A DNA stretch of 64,000 nucleotides, taken from positions 62,001 through 126,000 of the forward strand of contig CAMNTM010000006.1 of the NCBI GenBank assembly GCA_946558465.1, read 5' to 3'. Origin of the DNA: an uncultured Lachnospiraceae bacterium. GTDB lineage: Bacteria; Bacillota; Clostridia; Lachnospirales; Lachnospiraceae. The notes under the pieces were generated by a model. It worked only from the letters and a program-made list of their open reading frames with translations, was not told where the DNA came from and made no database searches. Made by a program: the position numbers and the translations under genes. How positions within the stretch are numbered: the first letter of the stretch is position 1; the number at the start of each line of letters is the position of its first letter. Shown piece after piece: positions 7,847-16,895 of the stretch.

Positions 7847-8833
7847 ATGGACAAAATCAGAATTGGTATTGTAGGGTATGGAAATATTGGACGCGGTGTA
7901 GAGCGTGCAATTGTTCGAAATGAGGATATGGAGCTTAAGGCTGTCTTTACAAGGAGAGATCCGGCTTCTGTGAAGATTGAGACTGAGAGTGCTGTTGTCA
8001 GCTGTATGGATGATATGCTTTCCATGAAAGAGGAAATTGATGTCATGATATTATGCGGAGGTTCGGCAACGGATCTTCCGGTTATGGGACCGAAGATTGC
8101 GGCGGACTTTAATACGATTGACAGCTTTGATACGCATGCAAGAATTCCGGAGTATTTTGCAAATATGGACAGGGCGGCGAAGGAAGGCGGCAATATCAGC
8201 GTCATTTCTGTAGGCTGGGATCCGGGTATGTTTTCGCTTAACAGGCTGTATGCAGAATCCATTCTTCCTCAGGGAAGTACGTATACATTTTGGGGGAAGG
8301 GTGTAAGTCAGGGGCATTCGGATGCTATTCGTCGTGTTGAGGGAGTACAAAACGGAATTCAATATACAGTACCGATTGATACAGCAGTAGAGCGTGTCAG
8401 AGAAGGAAGTGAGCCAGATCTTACTACCAGGGAAAAGCATCTGCGGGAATGCTATGTGGTTCCGGAAGAAGGTGCTGATCTGAATGCAATTGAAAAAAAT
8501 ATTAAGTCAATGCCGAATTACTTTGATGAATATGAGACGACCGTGACATTTATTACGGAAGAAGAGCTTCACAGGGCTCATAGTAAAATGCCGCACGGCG
8601 GCTTCGTGATTCGAAGCGGAGAGACGGGAAACGAGGGAAATAAGCATATTATTGAATATTCACTCAAATTGGATTCTAATCCAGAATTTACTGCAAGTGT
8701 GCTTATCTGCTATGCAAGAGCGGCGTATCGTTTAGCAAAAGCAGGAGAAAGCGGGGCAAGGAGTGTATTCGATATTGCGCCGGGACTTTTATCTGTAAAA
8801 ACAGCGGAAGAATTAAGGGCAGGACTGCTTTAG
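7847..8833 (+). CDS. ddh: meso-diaminopimelate D-dehydrogenase
   Basis: This enzyme (328 residues) catalyses NADPH-dependent reductive amination of L-2-amino-6-oxopimelate to meso-DAP, a one-step route to the peptidoglycan cross-link amino acid and lysine. The N terminus is a Rossmann motif (IGIVGYGNIGRGVERA). Family features include the CGGSATDLP segment and the GWDPGMFSLNR motif, which contributes to substrate binding. GTG and TTG starts lie 9 and 6 bases upstream of the ATG at 7847. The ATG is preferred because GAAAGG sits about 10 bases upstream of it. The gene lies alone between two copies of the dispersed palindrome, so it may be a single-gene transcript or read through from metG. Confidence 0.94.
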   Translation: MDKIRIGIVGYGNIGRGVERAIVRNEDMELKAVFTRRDPASVKIETESAVVSCMDDMLSMKEEIDVMILCGGSATDLPVMGPKIAADFNTIDSFDTHARIPEYFANMDRAAKEGGNISVISVGWDPGMFSLNRLYAESILPQGSTYTFWGKGVSQGHSDAIRRVEGVQNGIQYTVPIDTAVERVREGSEPDLTTREKHLRECYVVPEEGADLNAIEKNIKSMPNYFDEYETTVTFITEEELHRAHSKMPHGGFVIRSGETGNEGNKHIIEYSLKLDSNPEFTASVLICYARAAYRLAKAGESGARSVFDIAPGLLSVKTAEELRAGLL

Positions 8834-8851
8834 GGACAGGGCATTTTTAAT

Positions 8852-8889
8852 CTGGGACGGGGTAAAACGAGTTTTACCCCGTCCCCAAC
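8852..8889. repeat. GGGGACGGGGTA palindrome, copy 2
   Basis: Arms 8854-8867 and 8872-8885 are perfect, with loop CGAG. It is preceded by the related unit TAGGGACAGGGCATTTTTAA (8831-8850), which overlaps the ddh stop codon. The tatD ribosome site follows immediately, so the hairpin lies in or just before the tatD translation start region. Confidence 0.93.
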
Positions 8890-8902
8890 TAAAGGAGGAA
8901 GT

Positions 8903-9664
8903 ATGATTTTTGACACGCATGCGCATTATGATGATAAACAATTTGACCTGGATCGTGCCGAACTTTTAAGTTCTATGCCGGAGTCTGGTGTCGGCCTGAT
9001 TGTGAATGTGGGCGCCTCCTTAGAGGGCTGCAGGAAAGCCCTTAAGCTTGCGGAGGAATATCCATTTATTTATGCGGCTGTAGGGGTGCATCCAGATGAA
9101 ACGGGTTGTCTTAACGAGGAAACGTTTGCTGTGCTGAGAGAGTGGTGTTTTGAAGATAAGGTGGTTGCTGTAGGGGAAATCGGACTGGATTATTACTGGG
9201 ATACGCAGCCGCGTGATATTCAGAAAAAGTGGTTTATCCGGCAGCTTAAGCTTGCTCAGGAATTGAAGCTTCCTGTGAATATTCACAGCCGGGAGGCTTC
9301 TGAGGATACGTTTCAGATTATGAAGGAGTATGGAGAAGGGCTTAGTGGAATTATTCATTGTTTCTCAGGCTCGAAGGAACTAGCAGCAGAGTATGTGAAG
9401 CTGGGTTTTTATATTGGAGTGGGCGGAGTTGTTACCTTCAAAAATGGAAAAAAGCTTAAAAAGGTAGTGGAGGATGTACCTCTTGCTTCTATTGTTCTGG
9501 AAACGGACTGTCCGTATCTTGCTCCTGAGCCGTATCGGGGGAAGCGTAACTGTTCGGCTTATATAAAATATGTGGCGGAGGAAATAGCCAGATTAAAAAA
9601 TATTTCCTGTGAAGAGGTTATAAGGCAGACAGAGGAGAATGCACGGAAGGTGTATGGACTTTGA
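8903..9664 (+). CDS. TatD family metal-dependent hydrolase/DNase
   Basis: A 253-residue TIM-barrel amidohydrolase-like enzyme of the TatD/YcfH group, proposed to be a 3'-5' exonuclease or D-aminoacyl-type hydrolase in different organisms. Metal ligands are visible: DTHAHYDD near the start (HxH), VGEIGLDYYW (Glu), NIHSREA and IIHCFSG (His), and LETDCPYLAPEPYRGKRN (Asp). The length is normal. The RBS AAAGGAGGAAG is strong. In many Firmicutes tatD lies next to metG and rsmA, as here. The family is certain; the cellular substrate is not. Confidence 0.93.
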   Translation: MIFDTHAHYDDKQFDLDRAELLSSMPESGVGLIVNVGASLEGCRKALKLAEEYPFIYAAVGVHPDETGCLNEETFAVLREWCFEDKVVAVGEIGLDYYWDTQPRDIQKKWFIRQLKLAQELKLPVNIHSREASEDTFQIMKEYGEGLSGIIHCFSGSKELAAEYVKLGFYIGVGGVVTFKNGKKLKKVVEDVPLASIVLETDCPYLAPEPYRGKRNCSAYIKYVAEEIARLKNISCEEVIRQTEENARKVYGL

Positions 9665-9800
9665 ACATTGACAGTAGAAAAATGCAGTGTTTCTTGGAGT
9701 ATGTGAGAAAAATATTAGAATAAATTCATATATTCTTAATATCATTTTAGGTATTCTTATTGTATAATGAGGTAACAAAACAAAAGACAGGGAGTAAGAT

Positions 9801-10694
9801 ATGAGCAGGCCGACGTTGGGAAATCCGCAGAAAACAATTGAAATCTTACAAAAATATCAGTTTACATTTCAAAAAAAGTTCGGACAGAATTTCTTAATTG
9901 ATCCCCATGTTTTGGATAAGATAATATGCGCTGCAGCTATCACGAAGGAGGATGCAGTGCTGGAAATCGGTCCTGGAATCGGAACGATGACGCAGTACCT
10001 TGCTGACGCAGCCCGGAAGGTAATCGCAGTGGAGATTGACAGAAATCTGATTCCGATTCTTTCGGATACGCTGAGTGGATATGATAATGTAAAAATTATA
10101 AATGAAGATATACTCAAGGTAGATGTACAGAAACTTACCGATGAGGAAAATGGGGGCCGGGCTCTTAAGGTGGTTGCGAATCTTCCGTATTATATTACGA
10201 CTCCGATTATCATGGGGCTTTTTGAGAATCATATTCCGGTGGAAAGTATTACGGTTATGGTTCAGAAGGAAGTTGCGGACCGAATGCAGACAGGACCGGG
10301 AAATAAGGACTATGGCGCATTGTCGCTGGCAGTGCAGTATTATGCCGAACCATATATAGTAGCCAATGTTCCCCCGAATTGTTTTATGCCGCGGCCGAAG
10401 GTGGGTTCTGCGGTAATCCGGCTTACCAGGCATAATGAGGCTCCTGTAAGGGTAGACGATGAAGGGCTGATGTTTGATATTATAAGAGCTTCCTTTAATC
10501 AGAGACGTAAGACTCTGGTAAACGGGCTGTGTAATTCGGACAAGCTGAACCTTTCCAATAGATTTTCTAAGGAGGAGATTGTACGGGCAGTTGAACAGCT
10601 GGGAAAAGGTGCAGGTGTGAGAGGAGAGACTTTGACGCTTGAGGAGTTTGCCAGACTGAGCAATGATATAGGTAAACAGATACAGAAAGGATGA
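9801..10694 (+). CDS. rsmA: 16S rRNA (adenine(1518)-N6/adenine(1519)-N6)-dimethyltransferase
   Basis: RsmA/KsgA (297 residues) dimethylates two adjacent adenines in the 3' loop of 16S rRNA during small-subunit maturation. It has the N-terminal KKFGQNFLIDPHVLDKI motif, the SAM-binding LEIGPGIGTMTQYL, the motif IV NLPYYITTPI and the C-terminal helical domain with ASFNQRRKTL. A TATAAT-like -10 box lies at 9763-9768 upstream, and the RBS is AGGGAG. Its last 4 bases overlap the start of the citrate synthase gene, so the two are translationally coupled. Confidence 0.95.
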   Translation: MSRPTLGNPQKTIEILQKYQFTFQKKFGQNFLIDPHVLDKIICAAAITKEDAVLEIGPGIGTMTQYLADAARKVIAVEIDRNLIPILSDTLSGYDNVKIINEDILKVDVQKLTDEENGGRALKVVANLPYYITTPIIMGLFENHIPVESITVMVQKEVADRMQTGPGNKDYGALSLAVQYYAEPYIVANVPPNCFMPRPKVGSAVIRLTRHNEAPVRVDDEGLMFDIIRASFNQRRKTLVNGLCNSDKLNLSNRFSKEEIVRAVEQLGKGAGVRGETLTLEEFARLSNDIGKQIQKG

Positions 10695-12076
10695 TGATGA
10701 TGGCAGGAAGCGTAGAGAGAGCATTATTTGAAATTACGCCTGAGATTCAGCATTTCGCGGATTTGTGTAATGAGAATAATGTAATCGACAAGGAACTGTA
10801 TACGAAGTATGAGGTAAAAAGGGGCCTCCGTGACTTGAATGGCAAAGGTGTACTCGCCGGATTAACGAATATATCTGATGTGTGTGCAACTAAAGTTGTG
10901 GGCGGCAGGGAAGTACCATGTGCAGGAAATCTTTATTACCGGGGATATAATATCAAAGACCTTGTAAAAGGGTTTCAAAAGGAGAAAAATTATGGATTTG
11001 AGGAGATTGCGTACCTTTTGCTGTTCGGCAATCTTCCGAACAGGGACGAGCTTTCTATATTCCATGACACGCTTGTAGAGAGACGTACGCTTCCGCCGAA
11101 TTTTGTGCGGGATGTAATCATGAAGGCGCCAAGCAGAGATATGATGAACAGTTTGTCACGTTCGATTCTGAATCTGTATTCCTATGATGAAAAGGCCGAT
11201 GATACTTCGATTCCGAATGTACTGCGGCAATGCCTGAATCTTATCAGTCAGTTTCCTATGCTGATGGTCTATGGATATCATGCATATAACTATCGTATGG
11301 GGGATGATTTATTTATCTATGCTCCGTCGGCAGAATTATCGACAGCAGAAAATATATTGATGATGCTGAGAGAGGACAGGAAGTATACGAAGCTTGAATC
11401 AAAGATTCTGGATATGGCATTGGTTCTTCATATGGATCATGGCGGAGGAAATAATTCTACCTTTACAACTCATGTCGTTACCTCATCCGGAACGGATACA
11501 TATTCTACAATTGCAGCTGCTATGGCTTCTCTAAAGGGACCGAAGCACGGTGGAGCTAATATTAAGGTAACACAGATGTTTGAAGACATGAAGCAGAAGA
11601 TTTCTGACTGGGAGGATAAGGAGGCAGTCCGCCGCTACCTGCTTGATCTCCTGGAAAAAAGAGCATTTGATCAGAAGGGACTTATCTATGGAATGGGGCA
11701 TGCTATTTATTCGGTATCAGACCCCAGAGCAGATATCTTCAAAAAGTTTGTTAAAAAGCTTGCAAAAGAGAAGGGCTGTGAAAGGGAGTATGCTTTGTAT
11801 GAGATGGTAGAGCATATGGCACCGGAGGTAATTGCGGAGAAGAGAAAGATTTATAAGGGTGTTAATGCAAATGTGGACTTCTACAGCGGGCTTGTATATA
11901 GTATGCTGGATCTTCCTCCTGCGCTGTATACACCTATATTTGCTGCGGCTCGAATCGTAGGATGGAGTGCGCACCGTCTGGAGGAGCTTAAGAATGTAGA
12001 TAAGATTATACGTCCTGCGTATAAGCCGCTTGCGCCGCATAGAGAATATGTTTCACTGAGTGAGCGGCAGGCATAA
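10691..12076 (+). CDS. Citrate/2-methylcitrate synthase
   Basis: Condenses acetyl-CoA (or propionyl-CoA) with oxaloacetate. The 461-residue frame has the catalytic residues of the family: a histidine in LVLHMDHGGGNNSTF, a second in IYGMGHAIYSVSDPRA and an aspartate in ANVDFYSGLVY. The N-terminal extension of about 60 residues is normal for the clostridial subgroup. Four ATG codons occur in tandem from 10691 to 10702. With AGAAAGG at 10684-10690, the third or fourth gives the best spacing, so the exact start may be 6-9 bases later. It overlaps rsmA by 4 bases. Neither aconitase nor isocitrate dehydrogenase is in the window, so the pathway (glutamate synthesis is the usual one) is inferred. Confidence 0.93.
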   Translation: MMMMAGSVERALFEITPEIQHFADLCNENNVIDKELYTKYEVKRGLRDLNGKGVLAGLTNISDVCATKVVGGREVPCAGNLYYRGYNIKDLVKGFQKEKNYGFEEIAYLLLFGNLPNRDELSIFHDTLVERRTLPPNFVRDVIMKAPSRDMMNSLSRSILNLYSYDEKADDTSIPNVLRQCLNLISQFPMLMVYGYHAYNYRMGDDLFIYAPSAELSTAENILMMLREDRKYTKLESKILDMALVLHMDHGGGNNSTFTTHVVTSSGTDTYSTIAAAMASLKGPKHGGANIKVTQMFEDMKQKISDWEDKEAVRRYLLDLLEKRAFDQKGLIYGMGHAIYSVSDPRADIFKKFVKKLAKEKGCEREYALYEMVEHMAPEVIAEKRKIYKGVNANVDFYSGLVYSMLDLPPALYTPIFAAARIVGWSAHRLEELKNVDKIIRPAYKPLAPHREYVSLSERQA

Positions 12077-12106
12077 AGGCAGCAGTAATAAGCAGGGGGT
12101 GTAAAG

Positions 12107-13030
12107 ATGAAAAGAGAATTCCACTATCCTTCACGGGATGGAGTGACAGAGATTCACGCCGTAGAATGGATTCCGGAAGGCGGGGTAAGGGCTGTTCTTC
12201 AAATATGCCACGGAATGAGTGAATATATCGGCCGCTATGATGAATTTGCGCAGTATTTGAGCGAAAGAGGCATCTATGTAGCCGGACATGATCATTTAGG
12301 ACATGGCGAGTCCATTCAGGGGGAAGAGTATTACGGATATTTCCACGAAACAAATGGAAATCAGTATGTAATTGGAGATATTCACAAGCTGCGAGGGATT
12401 ACTGTGAAGAAATATCCGGATGCTCCGTATTTTATGCTGGGCCATAGTATGGGCTCCTTCCTTTTGAGGCAGTATTTGACTATGTATGGAAAAGGGCTTA
12501 AGGGTGCTGTGATTATGGGGACCGGAAGCCACGGCAGACTTGTCTTAAGCACAGGACAGCTTATGTGCCGGATTGTGGCGGCTTTTAAAGGCTGGAAATA
12601 CCGAAGTACATTTATTAACAATTTAAGCTTTGGAGGTTACAATAAAAAATTTAAACATGATGTGACTGGAGCGACCTGGCTTTCAAGGAATGTGGAGAAT
12701 TGCCGGAAATATGAACAAGATCCGCTGTGCAGTTTTACCTTTACAGTGAATGGATATTATCAGATGTTCTGCGGATTGAAAGTGCTTACAGGAAAAAAGA
12801 GTGTGGAAAGAATTCCCAAAGAGCTTCCTGTATTTTTTGTAGCAGGCAGCGATGACCCGGTAGGTAACTTTGGGAAGAGCGTCCGCAGGGTATATGGTAA
12901 GTACCGGGCAGCAGGAATAAAAGATGTAAAGCTTAAGCTGTACGAAAATGACAGGCATGAGATACTTAATGAGATAGATCGTAAGACAGTGTATGCAGAT
13001 CTTTATCATTGGATAGAAAAAAGAATATAA
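12107..13030 (+). CDS. Alpha/beta hydrolase (monoacylglycerol lipase/lysophospholipase-like)
   Basis: A 307-residue serine hydrolase of the PldB/MGL type. The nucleophile elbow is LGHSMGSF (about residue 111) and the oxyanion-side motif is GHDHLGHGES. The acid lies in FVAGSDDPVGN and the histidine in ENDRHEILNE near the C terminus, so the catalytic triad is complete. There is no signal peptide, so it should be cytoplasmic. It follows citrate synthase by 30 bases and ends with a strong hairpin. The substrate is unknown; a lipid ester is the family expectation. Confidence 0.88.
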   Translation: MKREFHYPSRDGVTEIHAVEWIPEGGVRAVLQICHGMSEYIGRYDEFAQYLSERGIYVAGHDHLGHGESIQGEEYYGYFHETNGNQYVIGDIHKLRGITVKKYPDAPYFMLGHSMGSFLLRQYLTMYGKGLKGAVIMGTGSHGRLVLSTGQLMCRIVAAFKGWKYRSTFINNLSFGGYNKKFKHDVTGATWLSRNVENCRKYEQDPLCSFTFTVNGYYQMFCGLKVLTGKKSVERIPKELPVFFVAGSDDPVGNFGKSVRRVYGKYRAAGIKDVKLKLYENDRHEILNEIDRKTVYADLYHWIEKRI

Positions 13031-13046
13031 TCTGGGTTTTAATGGG

Positions 13047-13095
13047 GCAGGGCATGTTTCAGCGATGATTTTATCGGTGGACATGCCCTGCTTTT
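13047..13095 (+). terminator. Hairpin terminator after the hydrolase gene
   Basis: An 11-bp perfect stem, GCAGGGCATGT (13047-13057) with its complement at 13081-13091, a 23-base loop and TTTT after it. The left arm resembles the GGGACAGGGCAT unit seen next to the dispersed palindromes, so the terminator could be derived from that repeat family. Confidence 0.75.
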
Positions 13096-13152
13096 ACATT
13101 TTTTTACAGCATATATTGGTATAATGGGTGAAAATATACCGGAGGAATATTT

Positions 13153-13947
13153 ATGAAACGAAAAACCTTGATGATTATTTTAGCAGGAGTATTTATTATC
13201 ATTTTGTCTTTTGTAGGATATCTGCTGTATTTAAAGATGACAGACAGCAGTATGGTGTACAAATATCAGGACTACAAAATACGTGTAATAGATAATGTGT
13301 ACTGTCCGGAGTCGAAAATAGGATGTGCAGAAATTGAGATTGAAGACTGCGAAAAGGGATTCGAAAAGCTGATTCATACATCTGATGATATGTTTCATAA
13401 CGGGGATAATACAGTGGTAGCTGATGAGTACATTATCCGTACTAATGAGCAATATAAATGTAAGAGCTATGAAACAAAGATTGAGAGGAGGACACAGCAT
13501 TTAAAAATATATTATGTAGACGCGCAGATGCAGAAGAAACCGGAGTCACTCAGGCTTGAGCTTGTGCAGACAAAAGATGCCAGCGTAAAGCTGAGAATAC
13601 CGATGGTTCCTGAAAACGACTATGAGACTAGGAGATTTGTGTGCGGAGGACAGCAGATATATGTGACTTCAAAAGGAATTTTGTTTGATGTAGAAGGGAC
13701 GGATATGTACGATGAACCAAATATGACGGCAGTCACTATGAATATAGAATGGCCGGGAAAGAGAGGAGCGATAACTCTTAAAAATGATGTAGAGGCGGGT
13801 ATGATAAATGGACGGGAGATTGTAAAGACAAAGCTGAAATGGATAGAAGGAAGCAAGCGGTTCTATGCAGTAGAGCTTGAGAATTGGGAAAAAATAGAGA
13901 AAATTGTAATTGGAGGAAATATTTTTGAACAGTTGGGGACGGGGTAA
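13153..13947 (+). CDS. Membrane-anchored protein of unknown function
   Basis: I do not recognise this 264-residue protein. The N terminus is a single hydrophobic helix after a basic start (MKRKTLMIILAGVFIIILSF, then VGYLLYL), so it is an anchored or secreted protein with about 235 residues outside the membrane. The outer part is mixed beta-like sequence with cysteines near residues 51 and 58 (DNVYCPESKIGCAEIE) and one further on (FVCGGQQIYV). It has a good RBS (GGAGG). The last five codons (QLGTG and stop) are supplied by a dispersed palindrome, so the original C terminus may have been replaced. It stands alone, with a terminator before it and converging genes after it. Confidence 0.75.
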   Translation: MKRKTLMIILAGVFIIILSFVGYLLYLKMTDSSMVYKYQDYKIRVIDNVYCPESKIGCAEIEIEDCEKGFEKLIHTSDDMFHNGDNTVVADEYIIRTNEQYKCKSYETKIERRTQHLKIYYVDAQMQKKPESLRLELVQTKDASVKLRIPMVPENDYETRRFVCGGQQIYVTSKGILFDVEGTDMYDEPNMTAVTMNIEWPGKRGAITLKNDVEAGMINGREIVKTKLKWIEGSKRFYAVELENWEKIEKIVIGGNIFEQLGTG

Positions 13948-13972
13948 AATGAATTTTACCCCGTCCCCAACT
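13931..13972. repeat. GGGGACGGGGTA palindrome, copy 3 (left side of sugar-acid block)
   Basis: Perfect 20-bp arms (13931-13950 and 13953-13972) around GA. The left arm is AGTTGGGGACGGGGTAAAAT. The TAA inside it is the stop codon of the preceding anchored protein. It lies between two convergent genes. It matches copy 4 at 47355 in all but two or three central bases. Confidence 0.95.
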
Positions 13973-13981
13973 ACAATTGCA

Positions 13982-15247
13982 TTAATTTACTTTCCAAAGT
14001 CCTAGAGCGGGCGTTTTCACAAAGTATATTTCTTCGCCGTTTTCCAATGTATTCCAGCCTTCCTTCAAGGTATCTGGATTGTATATCCGGGAGGCTTCCT
14101 CATAATCTCTCCATTCATAGCCTGCCTGCAGGATTTCTTCTTTAGAGAGATTTTCAGGTCTGGTACAGTAGGTAATCGTAAAACGTCCGTCGGAAGAGCC
14201 CTGTATCAGATGTGCTGCTGCCATGATACGGTTTTCAAAAACTCCTTTTTTGAAAAGGGACAGAATATAATCTCGTCCTTTGTAACCGTAGGTGCGTGTC
14301 ATCTGGTCCATCTCCGGGTTTTCGCCGAAGGCCTTAACGCCGGGCGCAAGGATGACAAGCTCTCCTCCGTCGGCGACAGCCATGCGCGTGCGGTAGATTC
14401 CTTTATTTCCAACCCAGGTTGTTTTGAGTTCGTATGGGTCCAGATAGGTGACAACCTTCTTGGCACGTCTTTCAACATGTACAATATTAAGCTCTTGTGA
14501 TAAGGCAGCAGCCATTTCAAACGGCTTCCGGGAGGAGCCGATGTAGAGTCCTTTCAAAGAGACATTTTCCTGTTCATCCAGTTTTGTGACGGTCTGAATA
14601 TAGACGAGCGGGAGGGAGGAAAGAAAATGCTCCTGTGCATAGTCGAAGACCTTACGGGCAGGGGAATCTATAACTCCCAGAGCCTTTTCCATCCCGCAGA
14701 TAGCGCTCAGCATGTGGGATTTATTTATCATCTGCCGTCCGCCTATACCGACAAATATATTCTTACTGTAATTGGCCATGCCTACAACTTCATGAGGGAC
14801 GACCTGTCCTACTGACAATATCAAATCGTATCCCTCTTCAATCAGCCGGCGGTTTACCTCGACCTCAATGTCTGTGGAATATAATCCTTCTGAAATCTCT
14901 TCAATAAATTTCCGCGGAACCTTGCCGATAGAGATGGTGTCGGTCTGCCAGTGGTGTACCAGAAAAGCCTCATCTGGGATTACCCCGCCGAACATCTTCT
15001 GATTCTCCCTGTCATTCATAGCCATATGTGTTCCAAGTGCAGGCATTACATGAACTACTGCATGCGGACTAAGCTTCCGATAAAGAAACTGCGTGATTTC
15101 ACCGGCATAAGAATAACAGCGGGTATAATCCGGAGGGATAATCAATACCTTCTTGAGATTAGGATACTGTTCCAACAAAAGCTTTAAACATTCTTCGGCC
15201 TTTGTGGAGTCAATCCCGTTCCTGTCTGTAAAATATATCTCCTGCAT
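13982..15247 (-). CDS. LarA-type nickel-dependent hydroxyacid racemase/epimerase homologue
   Basis: A 421-residue member of the LarA superfamily, which uses a nickel-pincer nucleotide to invert the alpha-carbon of hydroxyacids. Residues equivalent to lactate racemase are present: PDYTR (40-43), GTH73, VPH151, SK161 and KSH177. The 151-161-177 spacing equals the LarA 174-184-200 spacing exactly. The start at 15247 is chosen because GAGGAG lies upstream; an earlier ATG would run into uxuB. It is the last gene of the dehydrogenase-uxuA-uxuB operon, one base after uxuB. Known family members include a D-gluconate 2-epimerase, which makes D-mannonate, the UxuA substrate, so that activity is a reasonable inference. 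No cofactor genes (larB, larC, larE) are nearby. Confidence 0.85.
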   Translation of the reverse strand: MQEIYFTDRNGIDSTKAEECLKLLLEQYPNLKKVLIIPPDYTRCYSYAGEITQFLYRKLSPHAVVHVMPALGTHMAMNDRENQKMFGGVIPDEAFLVHHWQTDTISIGKVPRKFIEEISEGLYSTDIEVEVNRRLIEEGYDLILSVGQVVPHEVVGMANYSKNIFVGIGGRQMINKSHMLSAICGMEKALGVIDSPARKVFDYAQEHFLSSLPLVYIQTVTKLDEQENVSLKGLYIGSSRKPFEMAAALSQELNIVHVERRAKKVVTYLDPYELKTTWVGNKGIYRTRMAVADGGELVILAPGVKAFGENPEMDQMTRTYGYKGRDYILSLFKKGVFENRIMAAAHLIQGSSDGRFTITYCTRPENLSKEEILQAGYEWRDYEEASRIYNPDTLKEGWNTLENGEEIYFVKTPALGLWKVN

Positions 15248-15248
15248 A

Positions 15249-16883
15249 TTACATATTCTCCTCAGCAAGATGTACATACTTCTTAAGTGTTTGCCGCACG
15301 GCTCCGACTCCGGCGGTTAATTCGGCAAAATATTTTTCTACGGTCTCGCCTAGGCAGGAGCCGTACAGGTCGGTTCCGAAGATAACCGGATTAGATAAAA
15401 GTGGTTTCAGCGCCTTATGACAGTTGTTTTCCGGATTTCCAAGCTTGATATCTTCCAGATATTTCATAGAAGAAGTAAGAAGCGGGTCCGGGCTTGGAGT
15501 GAAGGAATTCCCTTCATCGTCAACAGCGAGCAGATAGCGGCACCATCCCGCCAGTACCAGTGGAATCAGCTTCAAATCGGAGATATTCCGGTCGGGGTTT
15601 CCTTCATAGGCTTTGATTGTCTCTCCGAACCGGACGGAAAGCTTCTGTGAGGTATCGGTCGCGATACGCTGAGGGGTGTCCGGCATAAACGGATTTGGAA
15701 TTCTTTTGGTAAGTACTTCATCAATGAAAGCTTTTGGAGAAAGAATACCGGGGTCCGTTACAACAGGAAGGCCTTCCTGATAACCGATAATTTCAACCAG
15801 CTTTTTAAGATCATCGTCCTTCATTTCATCTGCAATCAAATCATAGCCCAAAAGACATCCAAAGACAGCAAGAGCTGTATGCAGAGGATTCAGACAGGTA
15901 CAGACCTTCATCTTTTCTACCTTATCTACCGTTTCGCGGTCTGTAAAGATAACACCGGCCTTATCAAGAGACGGGCGGCCGTTCGGGAAGGCATCCTCAA
16001 TAACCAGATATTGAGCCTCCTCAGCATTGACGAAAGGAGCAATATACGTATTTTTTCCAGTAATAACAGGGTCTGCCGCGGTAAATCCGGAGGTCTTAAG
16101 CATCTCTTTAACTGTATCGTCGGGTCTGGGAGTAATCTTATCAATCATACTCCAGGTAAAGGACACAGATGCCGGATTGTGGAGGTAGTCGATGAATTCT
16201 GAGGCAGCAAGTCCTCGTAAGGTCCAGGCTTCTGCATAGGTGTTGACCGCTTGAAAAAGTCTGGTTCCATTGTGTGAGCAGTTGTCCATGCTGACCAGTG
16301 CAACGGGGAGTCTTCCGGACAGAAATCTTTTATAGAGCAGTGAACAGAGTTTTCCGATATAGCTGGTCACATGATCCGGTCCGTTTTCCAGATCAGCGGA
16401 TACATTTGGAAAATACGCACCATCCTGAGCTTGAAGATTATACCCTTTTTCTGTAATAGTAAAGCTTACCATTTTCAGAGAAGGAGCAGTAAAAATTTCA
16501 ATGAGTCTTTTCCAGCTTTTTTCGTCCTGTTCGTCCATAGTGATAGATTCTGCTATACTTCCGATAACAGATTTATCTATCGTCCCATCGGATTTTAAAG
16601 TAACAAGAATACTAAGATTATCGTTAGGCTGATACATTTTTTCTATAATTTCATAATCGAAGCCTTCTGCTACGATAATTCCTTTATCAGTGATACCGTT
16701 GTTCAACAATGTCTGCTGGAGATTTGCTGTAAAAGCGCGGAAGATATTTCCGGCGCCCAGGTGCAGCCATTCGGGGGCTGATTTGGTAGCAGAGACCATT
16801 TTTTCGACATCATAAGCAGGAAGAGCAAACCCTGCCGCTTCCCACTCGCTTTTATTTTTTAGAGATTGTAAAGATAATTCCAT
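15249..16883 (-). CDS. uxuB: Fructuronate reductase-like mannitol dehydrogenase family protein
   Basis: A 544-residue long-chain polyol dehydrogenase of the UxuB/UxaB/MtlD family. The expected reaction is D-fructuronate + NADH to D-mannonate. Visible features are the N-terminal HLGAGNIFRAF dinucleotide motif, VSMDNCSHNGTRLF, the SMIDKITPRPDD stretch (the family signature usually reads VDRIVP) and the catalytic lysine region around CTCLNPLHTALAVFGCLLG. It is 12 bases downstream of uxuA and 1 base upstream of the LarA homologue. Adjacent uxuA makes fructuronate reductase more likely than mannitol or tagaturonate dehydrogenase; tagaturonate reductase is present separately at 38763. Confidence 0.88.
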   Translation of the reverse strand: MELSLQSLKNKSEWEAAGFALPAYDVEKMVSATKSAPEWLHLGAGNIFRAFTANLQQTLLNNGITDKGIIVAEGFDYEIIEKMYQPNDNLSILVTLKSDGTIDKSVIGSIAESITMDEQDEKSWKRLIEIFTAPSLKMVSFTITEKGYNLQAQDGAYFPNVSADLENGPDHVTSYIGKLCSLLYKRFLSGRLPVALVSMDNCSHNGTRLFQAVNTYAEAWTLRGLAASEFIDYLHNPASVSFTWSMIDKITPRPDDTVKEMLKTSGFTAADPVITGKNTYIAPFVNAEEAQYLVIEDAFPNGRPSLDKAGVIFTDRETVDKVEKMKVCTCLNPLHTALAVFGCLLGYDLIADEMKDDDLKKLVEIIGYQEGLPVVTDPGILSPKAFIDEVLTKRIPNPFMPDTPQRIATDTSQKLSVRFGETIKAYEGNPDRNISDLKLIPLVLAGWCRYLLAVDDEGNSFTPSPDPLLTSSMKYLEDIKLGNPENNCHKALKPLLSNPVIFGTDLYGSCLGETVEKYFAELTAGVGAVRQTLKKYVHLAEENM

Positions 16884-16895
16884 AAGTGCCTCCTT

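Noticed and set aside
9894-10724. Long minus-strand open frame (276 codons) opposite rsmA
   Set aside because: It is antisense to a clear KsgA/RsmA gene, and the translation is Arg/His/Ile-rich shadow sequence without domains.
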